A stretch of DNA of 64,000 nucleotides, from positions 41,707,528-41,771,527 of the forward strand of contig CM042012.1 of the NCBI GenBank assembly GCA_023525715.1, given 5' to 3'. The first letter of the stretch is position 1. Each line of letters starts with the position of its first letter. The stretch is from Cichorium intybus. Taxonomy: Eukaryota > Streptophyta > Magnoliopsida > Asterales > Asteraceae. Under the pieces are notes generated by a model. That model did not search any database and had not been told where the DNA came from. It was given only the letters and a program-made list of their open reading frames with translations. Positions 11,300-22,840 of this stretch are shown here, one piece after another. The translations under genes were made by a program, and so were the position numbers.

Positions 11300-12205
11300 G
11301 GACTTGTTGCACCTGTTGGATCATTTTTTAATTCTTCATGAATGACTCCAACAATTACAATTGATAATTTATAACACAAATGTTGAGTTTATTGTTAAAG
11401 TTCAAAAATAGGAATAAGTTATATAAAGTAAAGTATAGGGACTATGGAGTATATGTATAGTTTTGCATTTTTACTCCAGATTAAGGAGTTAGATTATAAT
11501 TTATATTTTAAAAGAATCCATTTTGAATATTTGCAAGATGAATACAAAAGGAAGAGTGGGTTGAAACTGTTTATAATCTTTGAGGAATCAGAATTTGGTG
11601 TTTGTTTATTGTTCAATGGAACAACAGACATGAAGTTTATATGTGAATTTGTAATTATCTTGATTGTGTGTCATTAGCGCAATGTTTCAAGGTCCAAGGA
11701 CTGGTTTGTCCATTATTAAAACATCAGGGTGTTTTTAGATTTGCTTATAAATTGAAAATAGCATTTCCTTACAAATGCTGTGGATTTATAAGTTTACTGG
11801 ATCATATGGACATATGGTAGTTATTACAAGGTACCATCTAATACAATTGAGTTAAAGACCAACATAATTCTATTATTTATGCATGAATAGTTCTTCGATG
11901 ATAATTATTTTGTTGGACAAGAGAAGACATAAAATCTAAAGTACATTTGTTTTTGGAACGTGTCTATTGATTCTCAACTTAAAAACAATTTTAAACTTGT
12001 ACGATTGAGTGTACCATATCATGGTATTAACGAAATTCATTATCTGTCTCAATATAATTATAAAATTACTGGTTGATCAATCATGTGGCACAACTTGTAA
12101 CAGTAAATTTATTAACTCAACCAATACTTATACGTTACTAACAAAAACTCAACAGTCAATGCTAAAAACTCTTTACATACAAATAAAGTTCAGTCAGATC
12201 CCCAC
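11300..12205. other. Helitron 3' non-coding part
   Basis: AT-rich sequence with only short open frames and no recognised domain. It links the captured gene to the Helitron 3' hairpin. Confidence 0.45.
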
Positions 12206-12237
12206 CAGACCCGTGCGGAGCACGAGACAACTACTAG

Positions 12238-12460
12238 TTAATATTAACTATCAAATAATAATATATAAAATTATAATTATTTTGAACAGTATTACTCAAT
12301 TACTTATACATGAATAAAGTTAAATATAATTCTCAATTTAATATTACTTTTAATTATTGTTATGATTAAATAATTAAAATCTACTAATTTGATCATATTT
12401 TAATTTTGATCATGATGATTTTTGACAATCTCAATACTTGCTTTTAAGGTAATGTTATAT
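12238..12460. repeat. Right flank of unit A after the Helitron
   Basis: Aligns with 26740-26960 (unit B) and 32835-33035 (unit C), including GATATTAACTAT-like and ATTTTAATTTTGATCAT blocks. No gene. Confidence 0.6.
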
Positions 12461-12475
12461 CAAAAAATAATGGTA

Positions 12476-13010
12476 AACTTAGAGAATCTTCAATGGTAAA
12501 TATATTTTATGACTTAAAAATATTGTCACAACATTATTTCATTAATTTTGATCTCTAATTAATGACCTCTCCAACAGTTAACGTCTTTTATAGTATTTTC
12601 TTGAAATTTAACTAATTTTATCCCTATCTACAAAATAGTTCTATAAAACTCTCATCGTTTAACTAGTCCATTTTTAAATATATCATATTTTAATATTAAA
12701 TTTTTAATAAAATATTATAATTAGACATCAATATTTTAATATAACACATTGCTTTAAAACTAAAATATAAATAAGAGGGTAAAATGAAATATTAATAAAG
12801 AGAAAGGGTTAGGTGTTCAAACCATGATAGTATATTGACCACTCAATGTGTATTGAGTGGTCATTAAAAATTATCAAAAAAAAGTAGTGATTTTCCAATG
12901 TTGTTGAGTGATATTGATTGGTCAACTAAATAGTAAAAAGTTATAAAAAGCTCTCATTGGAGTTATTTTTATAGTATAACTCAAAAATACTATCAAATCA
13001 TCATTCCATA
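12476..13010. repeat. Non-autonomous repeat, copy 1
   Basis: Homologous to 14925-15310: shared CTATAAAACTC..TCGTTTAA, ATATCATATTTTA and TAGGTTGTTC-like parts, ending near CATTGGAGTT. Both are AT-rich without coding capacity, and their ends contain CAATGG/CCATTG-like inverted pieces. This fits a MITE-like element. Boundaries and superfamily are uncertain. Confidence 0.4.
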
Positions 13011-13023
13011 AACTTTGACCTTT

Positions 13024-13127
13024 AATTTATTGTATATAAATCTAGAACTCTACAATCACATAGAATATAAGAATTAATTTATTGTATATAAATCTAGAAC
13101 TCTACAATCACATAGAATATAAGAATT
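13024..13127. repeat. 52-bp direct tandem duplication
   Basis: A 52-bp unit starting AATTTATTGTATATAAATCT occurs twice back to back (13024-13075 and 13076-13127), apparently identical, so the duplication is recent. Confidence 0.9.
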
Positions 13128-13129
13128 CA

Positions 13130-13576
13130 TGATTTGAATAGCAAGTTTTAAATCAATGATCTAAAATGACAAAGAGATAGAGAATACAAAATAGTAGAAT
13201 TAATAACAAGCATAAACATATAAAGGGTAAGAAAAATTCACTAAAATACGGTTGAAGAACCAAGAATTACAATGAAAATATTAAAAAGAAGAAGATGAAG
13301 AAAAGTACAATGTAAAAATATTTAAGTACAATGAGGTAAATCACCAAGTACTATGAACAACTATTCAAATATTCATGAATACTCTAAGAATGTAAAGAAT
13401 TCTCACTAAGATTTTCGCATGCGTATTGAGTGTGTATGGTTGAGTGGTGAAGTGGTACCAAAAAGGGTAAAGGGGAGAGGTATATTTATAGGTTGGTGGG
13501 GTGAGAGAAAAATGTCCACCAATGAGGTTGAGACAAGTGTCCAAAAGAGGGTTTTGGTAAAATGCATATGGAATAA
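13130..13576. other. Non-coding sequence left of the solo LTR
   Basis: No open frame of interest and no recognised family. AT-rich, then a more mixed stretch (13440-13560). It may belong to an element not present in units B and C. Confidence 0.3.
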
Positions 13577-14318
13577 TATTGGATTAGGTGTTTAAGTCAT
13601 GACTATAATTAGTATATATTTAATTGATAGTAACAAAGTCTTTTTGGGTTGCCCTCATAGCTGGCAATTTGATAGAATAACCTTTAGAGAGTGAGAGATT
13701 GATTTATTATCTGATTAATAAATCAATATAAATAATTTATTAATATATTATGTGGATAATATATTAATTAGAAATAGTATTATTTAATTAATAATTAATC
13801 AGGAATTAATTGGAATTAATTTGGTGATTTGTAATTATTCAATAGTTGAGTAGTGAACAAATATGGAAGGAGGATTAAAGTTGGCGAAATTAAGGATATA
13901 ATTATCCTTGGATTTCGAAAATAATATAAGATATAAATAGGGTTTTTGAATTAAAGATAAAAGGTTTATCTCGTTTGAATTCAAAAAAGGTTTATCTCTA
14001 AGGCTTATCTGCTAATCCTTGGAAACTATAAATAGGGAGCCCCAGTACTCGAAAGGCCACGAAATTTGAAGGTATTCTCTCCCTTTCTTTGTTTTTTCTT
14101 GTTGCTTGCTTGGGTGTGAGCCATTAGAGACACGACATTTGTAGTGCTAGTTTCCAAAGGATTGAACTAAAGGTTAGTATTTTCTTTTCAATTCTTTTAG
14201 AAATTTTTTGTTTGGCCTTTAGGTACTTATTATATGTTCAAATAGTGAAAACATAGATCCAATTAGGTTGCATGTGAACTTAGGGTTTAAGTTTAGTTGA
14301 TTTGCATAAAACCTTTCA
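13577..14318 (+). mobile_element. Solo LTR of the Copia-derived family found at 50381-57834
   Basis: This aligns with the 777-bp LTRs at 50381 and 57058 from TTGGATTAGGTGT through AACCTTTCA, with matching blocks such as GTTGCCCTCATAGCTGG, TAATAAATCAATA and GTTTGGCCTTTAGG. It is flanked by a perfect 5-bp duplication AATAA (13572-13576 and 14319-14323). A TATA-like CTATAAATAGGG lies at about 14028-14039. It lacks the GC-rich CGCG block of the other two LTRs. A single LTR with intact target duplication indicates LTR-LTR recombination after insertion. Confidence 0.85.
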
Positions 14319-14613
14319 AATAATAGTTTGTTATGACTATTTTTTGCATAGGAATAAAGGAATATTCCTTTAAGATTGTGAAGGGGTAATTAATGGTGTT
14401 AAGTATAAGATTGTGAAGGGGTGAGGATTTGATCTTGATGAAATTATGAGGATGGACATCTTTAAGTTTATGTTGTTGAGTCTTTGGAAACATGAGGAAG
14501 TGGGCTTATGTTTTTGCTTATCAAGATTTTACTAACGTAGATCCAAGTCTCTTCTGTTAAAGAAATAAAATAATGAGGGGTCTAGCCAAGATTTTTCTTG
14601 TCTGATCTTCAAG

Positions 14614-14762
14614 ATTCTACTGGCACGTGTCTAGAATTCTGCTTATTCGTGTCTGAATTTCTGCTTATCAATGACTGAAATTTGGCTTGTCAGTGACTGA
14701 AATTCTACTTATCAGTGTATGAAATTCTACTTATTAGTGTCTGAAATTCTACTTATCCATCA
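14614..14762. repeat. Minisatellite, about 24-bp units
   Basis: About six diverged copies of a unit like GTGTCTGAAATTCTACTTATC. No gene is seen in 14320-14920, which is otherwise unidentified AT-rich DNA. Confidence 0.75.
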
Positions 14763-14924
14763 TCTGATCCAAGATGTTTGGCAAGTTCCTGTAATGCACA
14801 AAAGCAAAAATAGATTTGTGTAGTTTTGGTTAAGTTTTTGCTATTATATACGACTTAAGCAAAAACTTGACACTTTGATTTTAATAAAATTCCCAAGTCT
14901 TTTTCAACAAATAGTTACATACAA

Positions 14925-15310
14925 TAATTTCCAACATAATTAAATGACATATCCAATGTTTAACCTATTCCAATAACTTTTTTTAATGAATTTAACTAAT
15001 TTATCCTCATATATCTAAAATGTTCTATAAAACACTCCTCGTTTAATTAGTCACGTTTTAAACACACCATATTTTACTACACGTTATTTTAACAAATATT
15101 ATAAAAAAGAAAGCAGTTTGATGTATAACTCTATATTTATAAATACAACATCTTGGGTAGACTTTTTTAAACTAAAGTAATTTAAAAGTAAAATATAAAT
15201 AAGGGGTAAAATCAAATGTTATTAAAGAAATAGGTTAGTTGTTCCATGATAGAATATTGTCCACTCAAGCAAAATGTGAAAGTTATAAAACCTATCATTG
15301 GAGTTGTCCT
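14925..15310. repeat. Non-autonomous repeat, copy 2
   Basis: Diverged relative of 12476-13010, shorter, also ending near CATTGGAGTT. No coding capacity; MITE-like by inference. Confidence 0.4.
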
Positions 15311-15885
15311 AAGTTATAATTTTATGTTACTATTAATTGTTGTTATTGTTAATTAATTTTAAAATTACTTATTATTATTAAAAAGTTAATTTTTTTTACA
15401 AACTACTTATTACTATTAAAAAGTTATAGACACTATAGTCTAGGTAAAAAATTTTCTTACAATTATATAAAGTAATAACCAATTAAAAATATTACAAAAA
15501 ATAATTCTATATTTTTTGATTCATTTATTTAGTTAATTGTATCAATTAACCTAATTTTTTCATTTTACTATCTAACTTGTGATAAAAAAATCTAACATAA
15601 TTCTTAATACATTATTTGAATATATAGCTTCTAAAGTGGATTTTTTTTTGTTAGCAAAATAAGTTTTATCTTGATTCTCGATAACATTGAGTTAACATGA
15701 CAGATTATCTATTTAATATGTGACATTTTTAAGATTTACCAACAACATAAACATATATGAGACTTTATTTAATAGAAAAATGTTACACGTATAAGATAAC
15801 AATAAAAATAATTACTTAACGCTAGTTTTAGGTAGAAATTTAAAGAGTTAGACGCGTTTCACGTTAAAGTGGTGCAAGCAAAATA
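15311..15885. repeat. End of unit A right flank
   Basis: Aligns with 26970-27550 and 33060-33645: shared TTATTATTAAAAAGTTA, ATCTCGATTCTC-like, TTACCAACAACATAAACATATATGAGA and CACGTATAAGA..ACAATA blocks. This places the unit A/B junction near here. No gene. Confidence 0.65.
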
Positions 15886-15889
15886 ACTT

Positions 15890-16301
<412 letters not shown>

Positions 16302-16639
16302 CTTCACGATCATCTAATGATTTATGAAAAGTGTTTCCAGAAGCCAATTCATTTTAAAACACCAATGTATCATACAGTGTGTCTAATAGGAAATCCAACA
16401 TAAATGTTCGAGTTATGATTAATTGTATTATGTTTCTAGTTAGTGAGGTTAAACCTTAGAGACAACTGCAAAAGTCGTAAATCTTGCACCAAGATGCATG
16501 GAAGTTCTCTAAGCACTGCCTGAAAACTATAGAATACAGATGTTTCTTCACTAGCGTATTTGGAAATATGGGGTTTTGAGATTTACGATTACCGTGAATC
16601 TCATAGAACACCGATTAGAAGTGTTATTCTATTGGTATT

Positions 16640-17523
16640 CTTGGATATGATAAAAATTTATACTTAAATATTATTTTGCTCAAATGGTAGTCTTCTATAA
16701 AAGGAAGCTGGTATTCAAAGAAATCAATGAGATCTAGATTGATCTTGATAAGATTAAAAGGATTAAAGAACTTGGTGTTGACACTAGTACTCAACCAGAG
16801 GTAGAAAATCCTATTGAGACTCAATAAGAGTTTGTTGAGAAATCTAAAATAACTCTGTATCATGTCCAAGAATATGATAGAGTATGTCATGCACCTGAGT
16901 TTATGGATTACATGTTAATAAGGGTGACGAATATCTGGTGGGTCATTATGAGCCTATTAGCTATCAAAAGTCTTGGCAGGACCTTAGGATACCTATAGGA
17001 AGGAGGTTACAGAGAATAAGATGAAATCCATGTAAGATAACCAATTTTGAAACATGGTTGATCAAACACCTAATCTTAAAACAATCGGGTATAAATGGGT
17101 CTCCAATAATGAAGATAGACAAGGATGAAAAGTCTACACATACAAAGTCAGACTAGTTGCAAAGGGTTATACTTTAACTCAAGGCATTAATTATGAGGAA
17201 ACTTTTCACCAGAGGTGATGACCAAATCTATTTAGATAGTGTTTGCCATAACAACGTTTTAGGATTATAAAACATGGCAAATGGATGTAAAACTGCATTC
17301 CTTAAATTGAAAACTTTTAGAGGGTGTGTGTATGACACTACCAGAAGGTTTTCTACAATCCAAATATCAAAATAGAATGTGTAAGATTGAAGAGTTTATT
17401 TGTGGACTTAAACAAGTGTCTTGCAAATAAAAATTTGTTTCAATGAGAAAGTCAAAGAGTTTTATCTGTTTGAGAAACAGAGATAAGCTATATATGCATA
17501 CACACATACACACAAACAAATAA

Positions 17524-17613
<90 letters not shown>

Positions 17614-18440
17614 TTGTTTGTGTGTGTGTGTGTGTCAGAACTAGTAGGAGCACTAAAGTCTATACAATGTTGTACACAGGTAGCAAAGTTCTCATGAAAA
17701 CAACATCCCTACCTCAAGTAATACAAAATTATTGAGAATTTTTATGCTATGAATGACATGGGAATTGGGAGTGATTGGATGCATATGAAGCATCATGATC
17801 TATAGAGATAGACTTGACTACTTCGTTGGGATAAGCTGGAGTACATAAATAAGCATAATTTAGAGATACAAGACTTCCAAAAGGGATACAAGTTTCTGTA
17901 TCATGGTTAAGGACTGAGTGTAACTCAGAGTCCTAGTTACACCTAAGTTTCTCGATAATATGAATTGAGATCTATATGCACTTGTAGAGGGATTGTTCAT
18001 ACCAAATACGAAACCTGATGTATCGTTTGCCTTGAGCATGACAAGCTGACATTACACTAATTTTGGAAAAAGTAAATAGATGGAAGTTAAGAAATATAAG
18101 TAATGTTCTTGATCCATTATAGTATGGAAGAGTTTATTGTAAAGAATTACACTAATGCTGGCTTCCAAACTAACAAAGACGGTTCCTGTATACAGTTAGG
18201 ATTCGAGTTCTTACCAAAAGAGACATCACAGTTAATAGAGTTACAAATGATAGGGCAAGATAGCTGATATGTTCACTAATCCATTATCACGAACCAAGCA
18301 AGATAGTCATGATAATTCTACATGCATTAGATTTGGAAATGAATTGTCTTGAGTGTATTTAGTCTAGTTTGATAATATTTGGGAACATATAGACAATGTA
18401 AATCTTTATTTGATTTGACGATTATTCTATGAAGAACTTA
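16640..18440 (+). pseudogene. Decayed Copia retrotransposon pol region (unit B)
   Basis: Translation with frame changes gives Copia reverse transcriptase landmarks: a GYKWVSNN-like string near 17090, then YKVRLVAKGYTLTQGINYEE near 17140-17205, WQMDVK near 17275, MTLPEGF near 17330 and CGLKQVS near 17400. Further on come pieces resembling the later RT and RNase H region (about 17740-18400). Many stops and shifts, plus a (CA)(TA)(TG) microsatellite at 17510-17636, show it is dead. The part from about 18146 is shared with unit A at 3410, so the insertion predates the A/B duplication. Confidence 0.75.
17500..17636. repeat. Palindromic (CA)n(TA)n(TG)n microsatellite
   Basis: CA repeats lead into about 30 TA repeats and then TG repeats. 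An irregular AAACAAA spot in the left arm is mirrored by TTTGTTT in the right arm. The whole tract is self-complementary and could extrude as a hairpin. Confidence 0.9.
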
Positions 18441-18499
18441 AAAATGCGTAAGGCATTCATTAGTTTATCGGTGTGTTCCAATTTTCTCCAATATTGTCT

Positions 18500-19285
18500 G
18501 TAATTGCCAGCCATAGCTGGAATGTCCAGGAATGACATAAAAAGTGGGTGGTGTCCATGTAGTTAAAGTTTATTTGTTCCGTCTACCCTGACAAAATAAG
18601 TGATATATCTGCGCCCCTCAATGATTTGGTGATGACAACAAATGTATAGTCATACTCAGACTGAATTGATATAGGATTAATGATGCAGTCCATTGTCATC
18701 ATCACAAGTCTATATCGGGAAACATGATCTTGCATGTTTGAGATTGACAGATTTTCCATGTCAAGCACTAATATGGATATCTTGTAGAAGAAATGAATAT
18801 TTGATCACTTGCCTAAGGGTTGTCTCATATGGTATGAGTACGATACTTGTCTAGGAGGGCATACACCTTGTTAAGTTAGGAATATGAGATAATACAGTTG
18901 TTGTTACACACAATATATGATCTAGCTTAAGACAACAAAAATGGAATGTGAGGAACTAAGTTTATTATCACATCAAAGTTATAGTTGTTAATTAGAAACT
19001 ACAATATGATAAAAGGTGTAAATGAAAATTCAAGAGTTTGAATTTCAAAACCCTAAGATCATGGATAAGAATAAGACTAAGATAGATAGATGCTTTAATC
19101 CATATCCTTTAATCGATCTCTTCCTTCTTCTCATGGTACACACACCCCACGATTTCTTCCCTCCTTCCCTCCCTGATTCTCGACTTGCAACAATCCTCCA
19201 AGGTGAGTTCATGGTTTGGTAGAATCAAGTGTCAAGATGGTGTTATCTTTTGTTGGATCATCTATCTTGGGGTGCGACTACATTT
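18500..19285. other. Segment unique to unit B
   Basis: This stretch has no counterpart at the corresponding place in unit A, where about 4090-4170 bridges the same shared blocks. It has only short open frames and no recognised domain. It may be an insertion or the part deleted from A. Confidence 0.35.
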
Positions 19286-20430
19286 GCTAGTTTAGATTTA
19301 CAGTTCAAAGTTTGTATGATCGTGTGACCCATTGTGAGATACATTTTTTGTTTTACTTTCGTTGTGCATGTTTGTTTTGCCACCGTATCCCAACACCCCT
19401 TTGCACTGCACTGAGGGTTTCATGATTGTTGAAGTGATGTGATCTATAATCGTAATAATTGATCGCCCACCACCGACCAATTTGACTCTAACTTGATGAA
19501 GCCATGTTGCAAAAAAGTGAAGATATGAACAACTGACTTATTATGAGAGTAACAAATTTTGCATACACTAGAATCCACGCCAATTCTTTTTTTAAAAGTC
19601 ACTCTATTAGGTACCAAATTTAACCGCAATCTCCATGTCAAAACATTCAACTTGATGGGAACAAACCTGTTTTATATTCTAGTTGAATTATTCCTCACTA
19701 CCAAAGTGTCATTAAGCTAAACCAAATATCTTTCATTGGAATTTGTTGATCAGATATAACAAATGACTGAAACAACATTTTCAACACCGCCAACACTTCC
19801 CTCCACCTCGGTGCGGTGTTAATTACATTTTGTTAGTCATGATTTTTTTAAGTTGTGATCACAACTTTTTGATCAGAGTACAAGAAGTGAAAAAGTGAGA
19901 GTGGAGCTTTAAACATAAACGTACACTAAATTAATTAGCTCTTAATAAATTTTATGAATACATATATTTAAAACACTTCTTATGAAATACAAATGTAGTG
20001 TAAATTAAAAATGGGTTATTTAGCAAAGAGCGAGTATAAAATTAATTGGACTTGATAAAAAAAGCCGCATACATAAAACAATATAATTGTTAACAATATT
20101 TTCTTTTCAATACATTATACATTTATGTATTATATATAAAGGTTAGAAGTTAGAACATCAGTGGTTTTTAATACATGCCATATTTAGTAATCCGGTGAAG
20201 AAAGCATGAAGGTAAGAGAAATAATTTTCCTATAAAGTTGAAATACTTGTATAACTTTATGTTGTTTTTCGTTTTCATTTATACATTAAGAATATGTTTA
20301 TGAGTTTATCTATAAGAATATCATAAAAAACCTAGAACTGGTTTTTCCCGACACGTCTAACGAAATAACAGACGAAGTGACGTAATATGTATTTGTTTCA
20401 TAGAATTCATATATTTACACAATGCAAACG
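19286..20430. repeat. Duplicated downstream flank of DREB1 gene B (unit B)
   Basis: Aligns with 4160-5260 (A) along its length and from about 19500 with units C and D. It ends just before the gene's 3' untranslated region. Apart from the LINE remnant annotated separately, no coding feature is seen. Confidence 0.7.
19444..19660 (-). pseudogene. LINE ORF2 C-terminal zinc-binding (zf-RVT-like) remnant
   Basis: The minus-strand translation reads NVLTWRLRLNLVPNRVTFKK, then CKICYSHNKSVVHIF. This matches the zinc-binding domain of plant non-LTR reverse transcriptases (WRLRL..LPTR.NL..RG, C..C....E...HLF). The rest of ORF2 is not recoverable. Equivalent diverged pieces lie in the downstream flanks of units A, C and D, so the insertion is older than the amplification. 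Confidence 0.6.
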
Positions 20431-20566
20431 TGTCGCATGTTTTATGTATTTTTTTGGCATATCGATCTACAGACTACAAAAAGGTTTAACCCATGAGGGG
20501 GAAAAGAGTCAAATCTATCTTAATTTAAAACAAAAGATAGATTAATTACACATGCACACTAAAAAT

Positions 20567-21232
20567 CTAAAAGCTCCATAAAGACTCTTCAGCACAAAAT
20601 TCCACGTCATCCGTGTAGTTGTCATACCCCACATTCTGAGGAGGTGGTACAATCATCAGTCCCTCCGCCATGCTGGCGAAAATTCCGGGCATCCCGAAAA
20701 TATCCTCTTCATCAACATGAAACTGAATTTCCGGCAACTCCTCCGTTTCCAAAATCTCCTCCGCATCGTCCGTGTATCTGAAAGCCTCCGCCGCTTCTGC
20801 TGCCGCCTTCTGTATATCATGCACTTTGTTAGACTTCGGCACCGGCAACCGCCACACTGAGTCAGCAAAATTCAAACACGCCGATCGTCCCCTGAAGGCG
20901 AACGCCGCCACATCATGTGCCCTGGCTGCCATTATCGCGGTAGGATGCGTCCCGAGCCACACTCTCAGCTTCTTGTTCGGCTCTCTCATCTCACAAACCC
21001 ACTTACCGTTATCCCTCATTCTCACTCCCCGGTAAACTGGGTGTCGAGTCTCCCTGAACTTCTTCCTTCCGGCCTTCTTCTTCGGGTTCCGTGAAGCCAA
21101 CATCACTTCTGCTTCAGCAGCCGCATTCAGGACGGTGGTTCTACTGCAATTTGAGGTCAAGAAGTATGCTACCGGAACATCTTCCGATGATAGTACTGGA
21201 AATGGGTTATATATTTCGATAAAGGTATCCAT
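20567..21232 (-). CDS. DREB1/CBF-type AP2/ERF transcription factor, copy B
   Basis: Intact intronless gene of 221 residues, one shorter than A and C because NNKK of the AP2 domain reads NKK, the form common in other DREB1 proteins. PKKKAGRKKFRETRHP, the AP2 domain with the V14/E19-equivalent Val and Glu, DSVWR and the C-terminal LWSF are all present. The acidic part reads DDAEEILETEELPEIQF, shared with copy C and not with A. Distinct changes include IFGMPG (IFEMPG in A and C), NYTDDVEF and IEIYNP near the start. Same start and family role as copy A. The promoter has TATA, CGCG box and G-box, with a Mutator-like MITE beyond them at 22193-22724. Confidence 0.95.
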   Translation of the reverse strand: MDTFIEIYNPFPVLSSEDVPVAYFLTSNCSRTTVLNAAAEAEVMLASRNPKKKAGRKKFRETRHPVYRGVRMRDNGKWVCEMREPNKKLRVWLGTHPTAIMAARAHDVAAFAFRGRSACLNFADSVWRLPVPKSNKVHDIQKAAAEAAEAFRYTDDAEEILETEELPEIQFHVDEEDIFGMPGIFASMAEGLMIVPPPQNVGYDNYTDDVEFCAEESLWSF

Positions 21233-21378
21233 ATGTGGCTTCTGTTTGCAAGTTATGAGTGAACTTATGGTTTATTGATGAAGTACTTGTGAGTGACTTT
21301 AAGTGATTGATATTGAAATCATGATGTGTATATAGACATTTGTGGAGTGTGTTGTGAGGTTATATAGAGACGACGCGT
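21233..21378 (-). promoter_or_regulatory. Proximal promoter of DREB1 copy B
   Basis: TATA-like TCTATATACAC (minus strand) lies at about 21328-21335, 96 bp upstream of the ATG. The palindromic CGCG box ACGCGT is at 21373-21378, about 38 bp beyond it. Same layout as copies A and C. Confidence 0.65.
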
Positions 21379-21667
21379 GTATGTCAGGTGACTTTATTTT
21401 ATTTCGAGTAAATTACTGGTTTGGTCCTTTTGGTTTATATTTATATGTAGTTTTACGCTCTTTTGAAATATTAGTTTGGTTTCCGAAAGTTACACCTAAG
21501 AAGCTCCCTAAAATATCTGTTGAATGACGAAATAGCTTTGCGTTTGACTTTTTCTTATTTTTTAATTTTAAATATTTTTTACAACTAAACTAAAAGATAA
21601 ACACATATTCATACACTCTTGGCTCATGCATTTTGAAGGAATTCCGTTTGGCTGACGATGAAATGTT
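21379..21667. other. Upstream region of DREB1 copy B
   Basis: Aligns with 6210-6531 and 31482-31845. Relative to those it lacks about 50 bp around the GACGTCGGA block. No element or gene is seen. Confidence 0.55.
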
Positions 21668-22140
21668 GAGTTACATGTAGGACTGTAATTAATGATCACA
21701 TCAGGTGTCGATTATGTTGAGCGCAGTGGAATTCACAAAAAAGGAGACATGATTACAACCACGTTTTTTCTTTTCCTTTTTTTTGGCAAAAAGAAATTTT
21801 TTGCTTTATTTGTGTCATTGTGCGAAGCAGATATTTTATCATCAAATCAAATACTGTTTGTATTATTTTGCCAAATAGATATTTTATCATCAAATCAAAC
21901 AAAAATGATAGTACAAAATGAACCTTCCATGCCTTGTCGGACCGAGTAAAACATAAGGTGGAGACGAGCATAGGTAGGATGTGGTGTCAGGTGTGGGAGG
22001 TGTTCACGTGGCCGCATTTCCGTTTACCACTGCCTAGTATACATGGTACTATGACTATCATATCACATACCCCACCATAAACTCTTCTACTGTTCCTAAA
22101 GCTATGCCATGCATGATATTTCGATATTTCCAACTCCTTA
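21668..22140 (-). promoter_or_regulatory. Conserved distal upstream block of DREB1 copy B with G-box
   Basis: Aligned with the A and C blocks. It contains CACGTG at 22005-22010, about 770 bp upstream of the ATG, followed by GGCCGCATTTCCGTTTACC. G-box and CANNTG cores are bound by bHLH factors (ICE1/MYC, PIF) and by bZIP factors (ABF). Which acts here cannot be told. Confidence 0.55.
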
Positions 22141-22192
22141 ATATGAATTTATAATTCGATTATATCAATTTCAAAAGTATTAATATGTAAAA

Positions 22193-22724
22193 AATGTTAA
22201 TAACATAAAAACAACTGTAGTTTGTTCAAAATTCCGGTTTAACCACTATATTTTATTTTGTTCCATTAAAACCACTCATACTTTCAAAAAAAAAATCATA
22301 TTGACCACTGTTCATTTTATTTTATAATTTTTAAGCATTATTTTCTTCAAAATATTATGTGAAAAGTTTCTTATCGACATTTGAAGCAAATATTGAAACT
22401 TCATTGCAGTGAAAATGATACATAAAATTGTCTACATGTGATTTTGATTTTCGTAATTGCTGCTTTTCGGCCACTTTGTAAATGCATATGGTATCCAAAT
22501 GAATCAACTTAATTTTGAATGTGAAGAGGGTAAGAAGTGTTCCGAGTTAGCGACATAAAATTTTGACTTTTATTTGTTATAGTGGTCGCAATGTATCTTT
22601 TTGAAAATATGAGTGGTTTTTACGAATTTTTTTGAAAGTATGAGTGGTTTTTTTAGAACAAAAAAAATTATTGTGCTTAAACCGAATTTTGGCCAAACTA
22701 CAGTGGTTTTTATGTTATTAGCCC
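22193..22724. mobile_element. Mutator-like MITE with long terminal inverted repeats
   Basis: About 110-bp inverted termini both contain TAATAACATAAAAAC followed by CTGTAGTTTG. They also share the CCACTCATACTTTC block. A 9-bp target duplication TATGTAAAA lies at 22184-22192 and 22725-22733, as expected for Mutator superfamily elements. Unit C shows the empty site at about 32213-32240. No coding capacity. Confidence 0.8.
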
Positions 22725-22840
22725 TATGTAAAAATAACAAAGTTTCATATTTATTTTATCTATAATATTTAAATAAATTTTGTAAGATTTGGTTATTTTA
22801 CTTTCAGTTTATTATGTTTTTCTTTTAATTCTAATTAAGT

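Larger units (their letters stand above)
9006..12237 (+). mobile_element. Helitron carrying gene fragments (unit A)
   Basis: The 3' end has the Helitron pattern: a short hairpin (CGTGC, loop GGA, GCACG at 12212-12224), then CTAG at 12234-12237, then a host T. The 5' end is placed at TC (9006-9007) after a host A, as Helitrons insert between A and T. Support comes from unit C, where the same host sequence runs uninterrupted through about 32820-32845 (TATATTTTGTTAAAC to GATATTAACTAT). No Rep/helicase gene is seen, so it is non-autonomous. It carries at least four in-frame exons of an unidentified gene. The exact 5' base is less certain than the 3' end. Confidence 0.7.
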
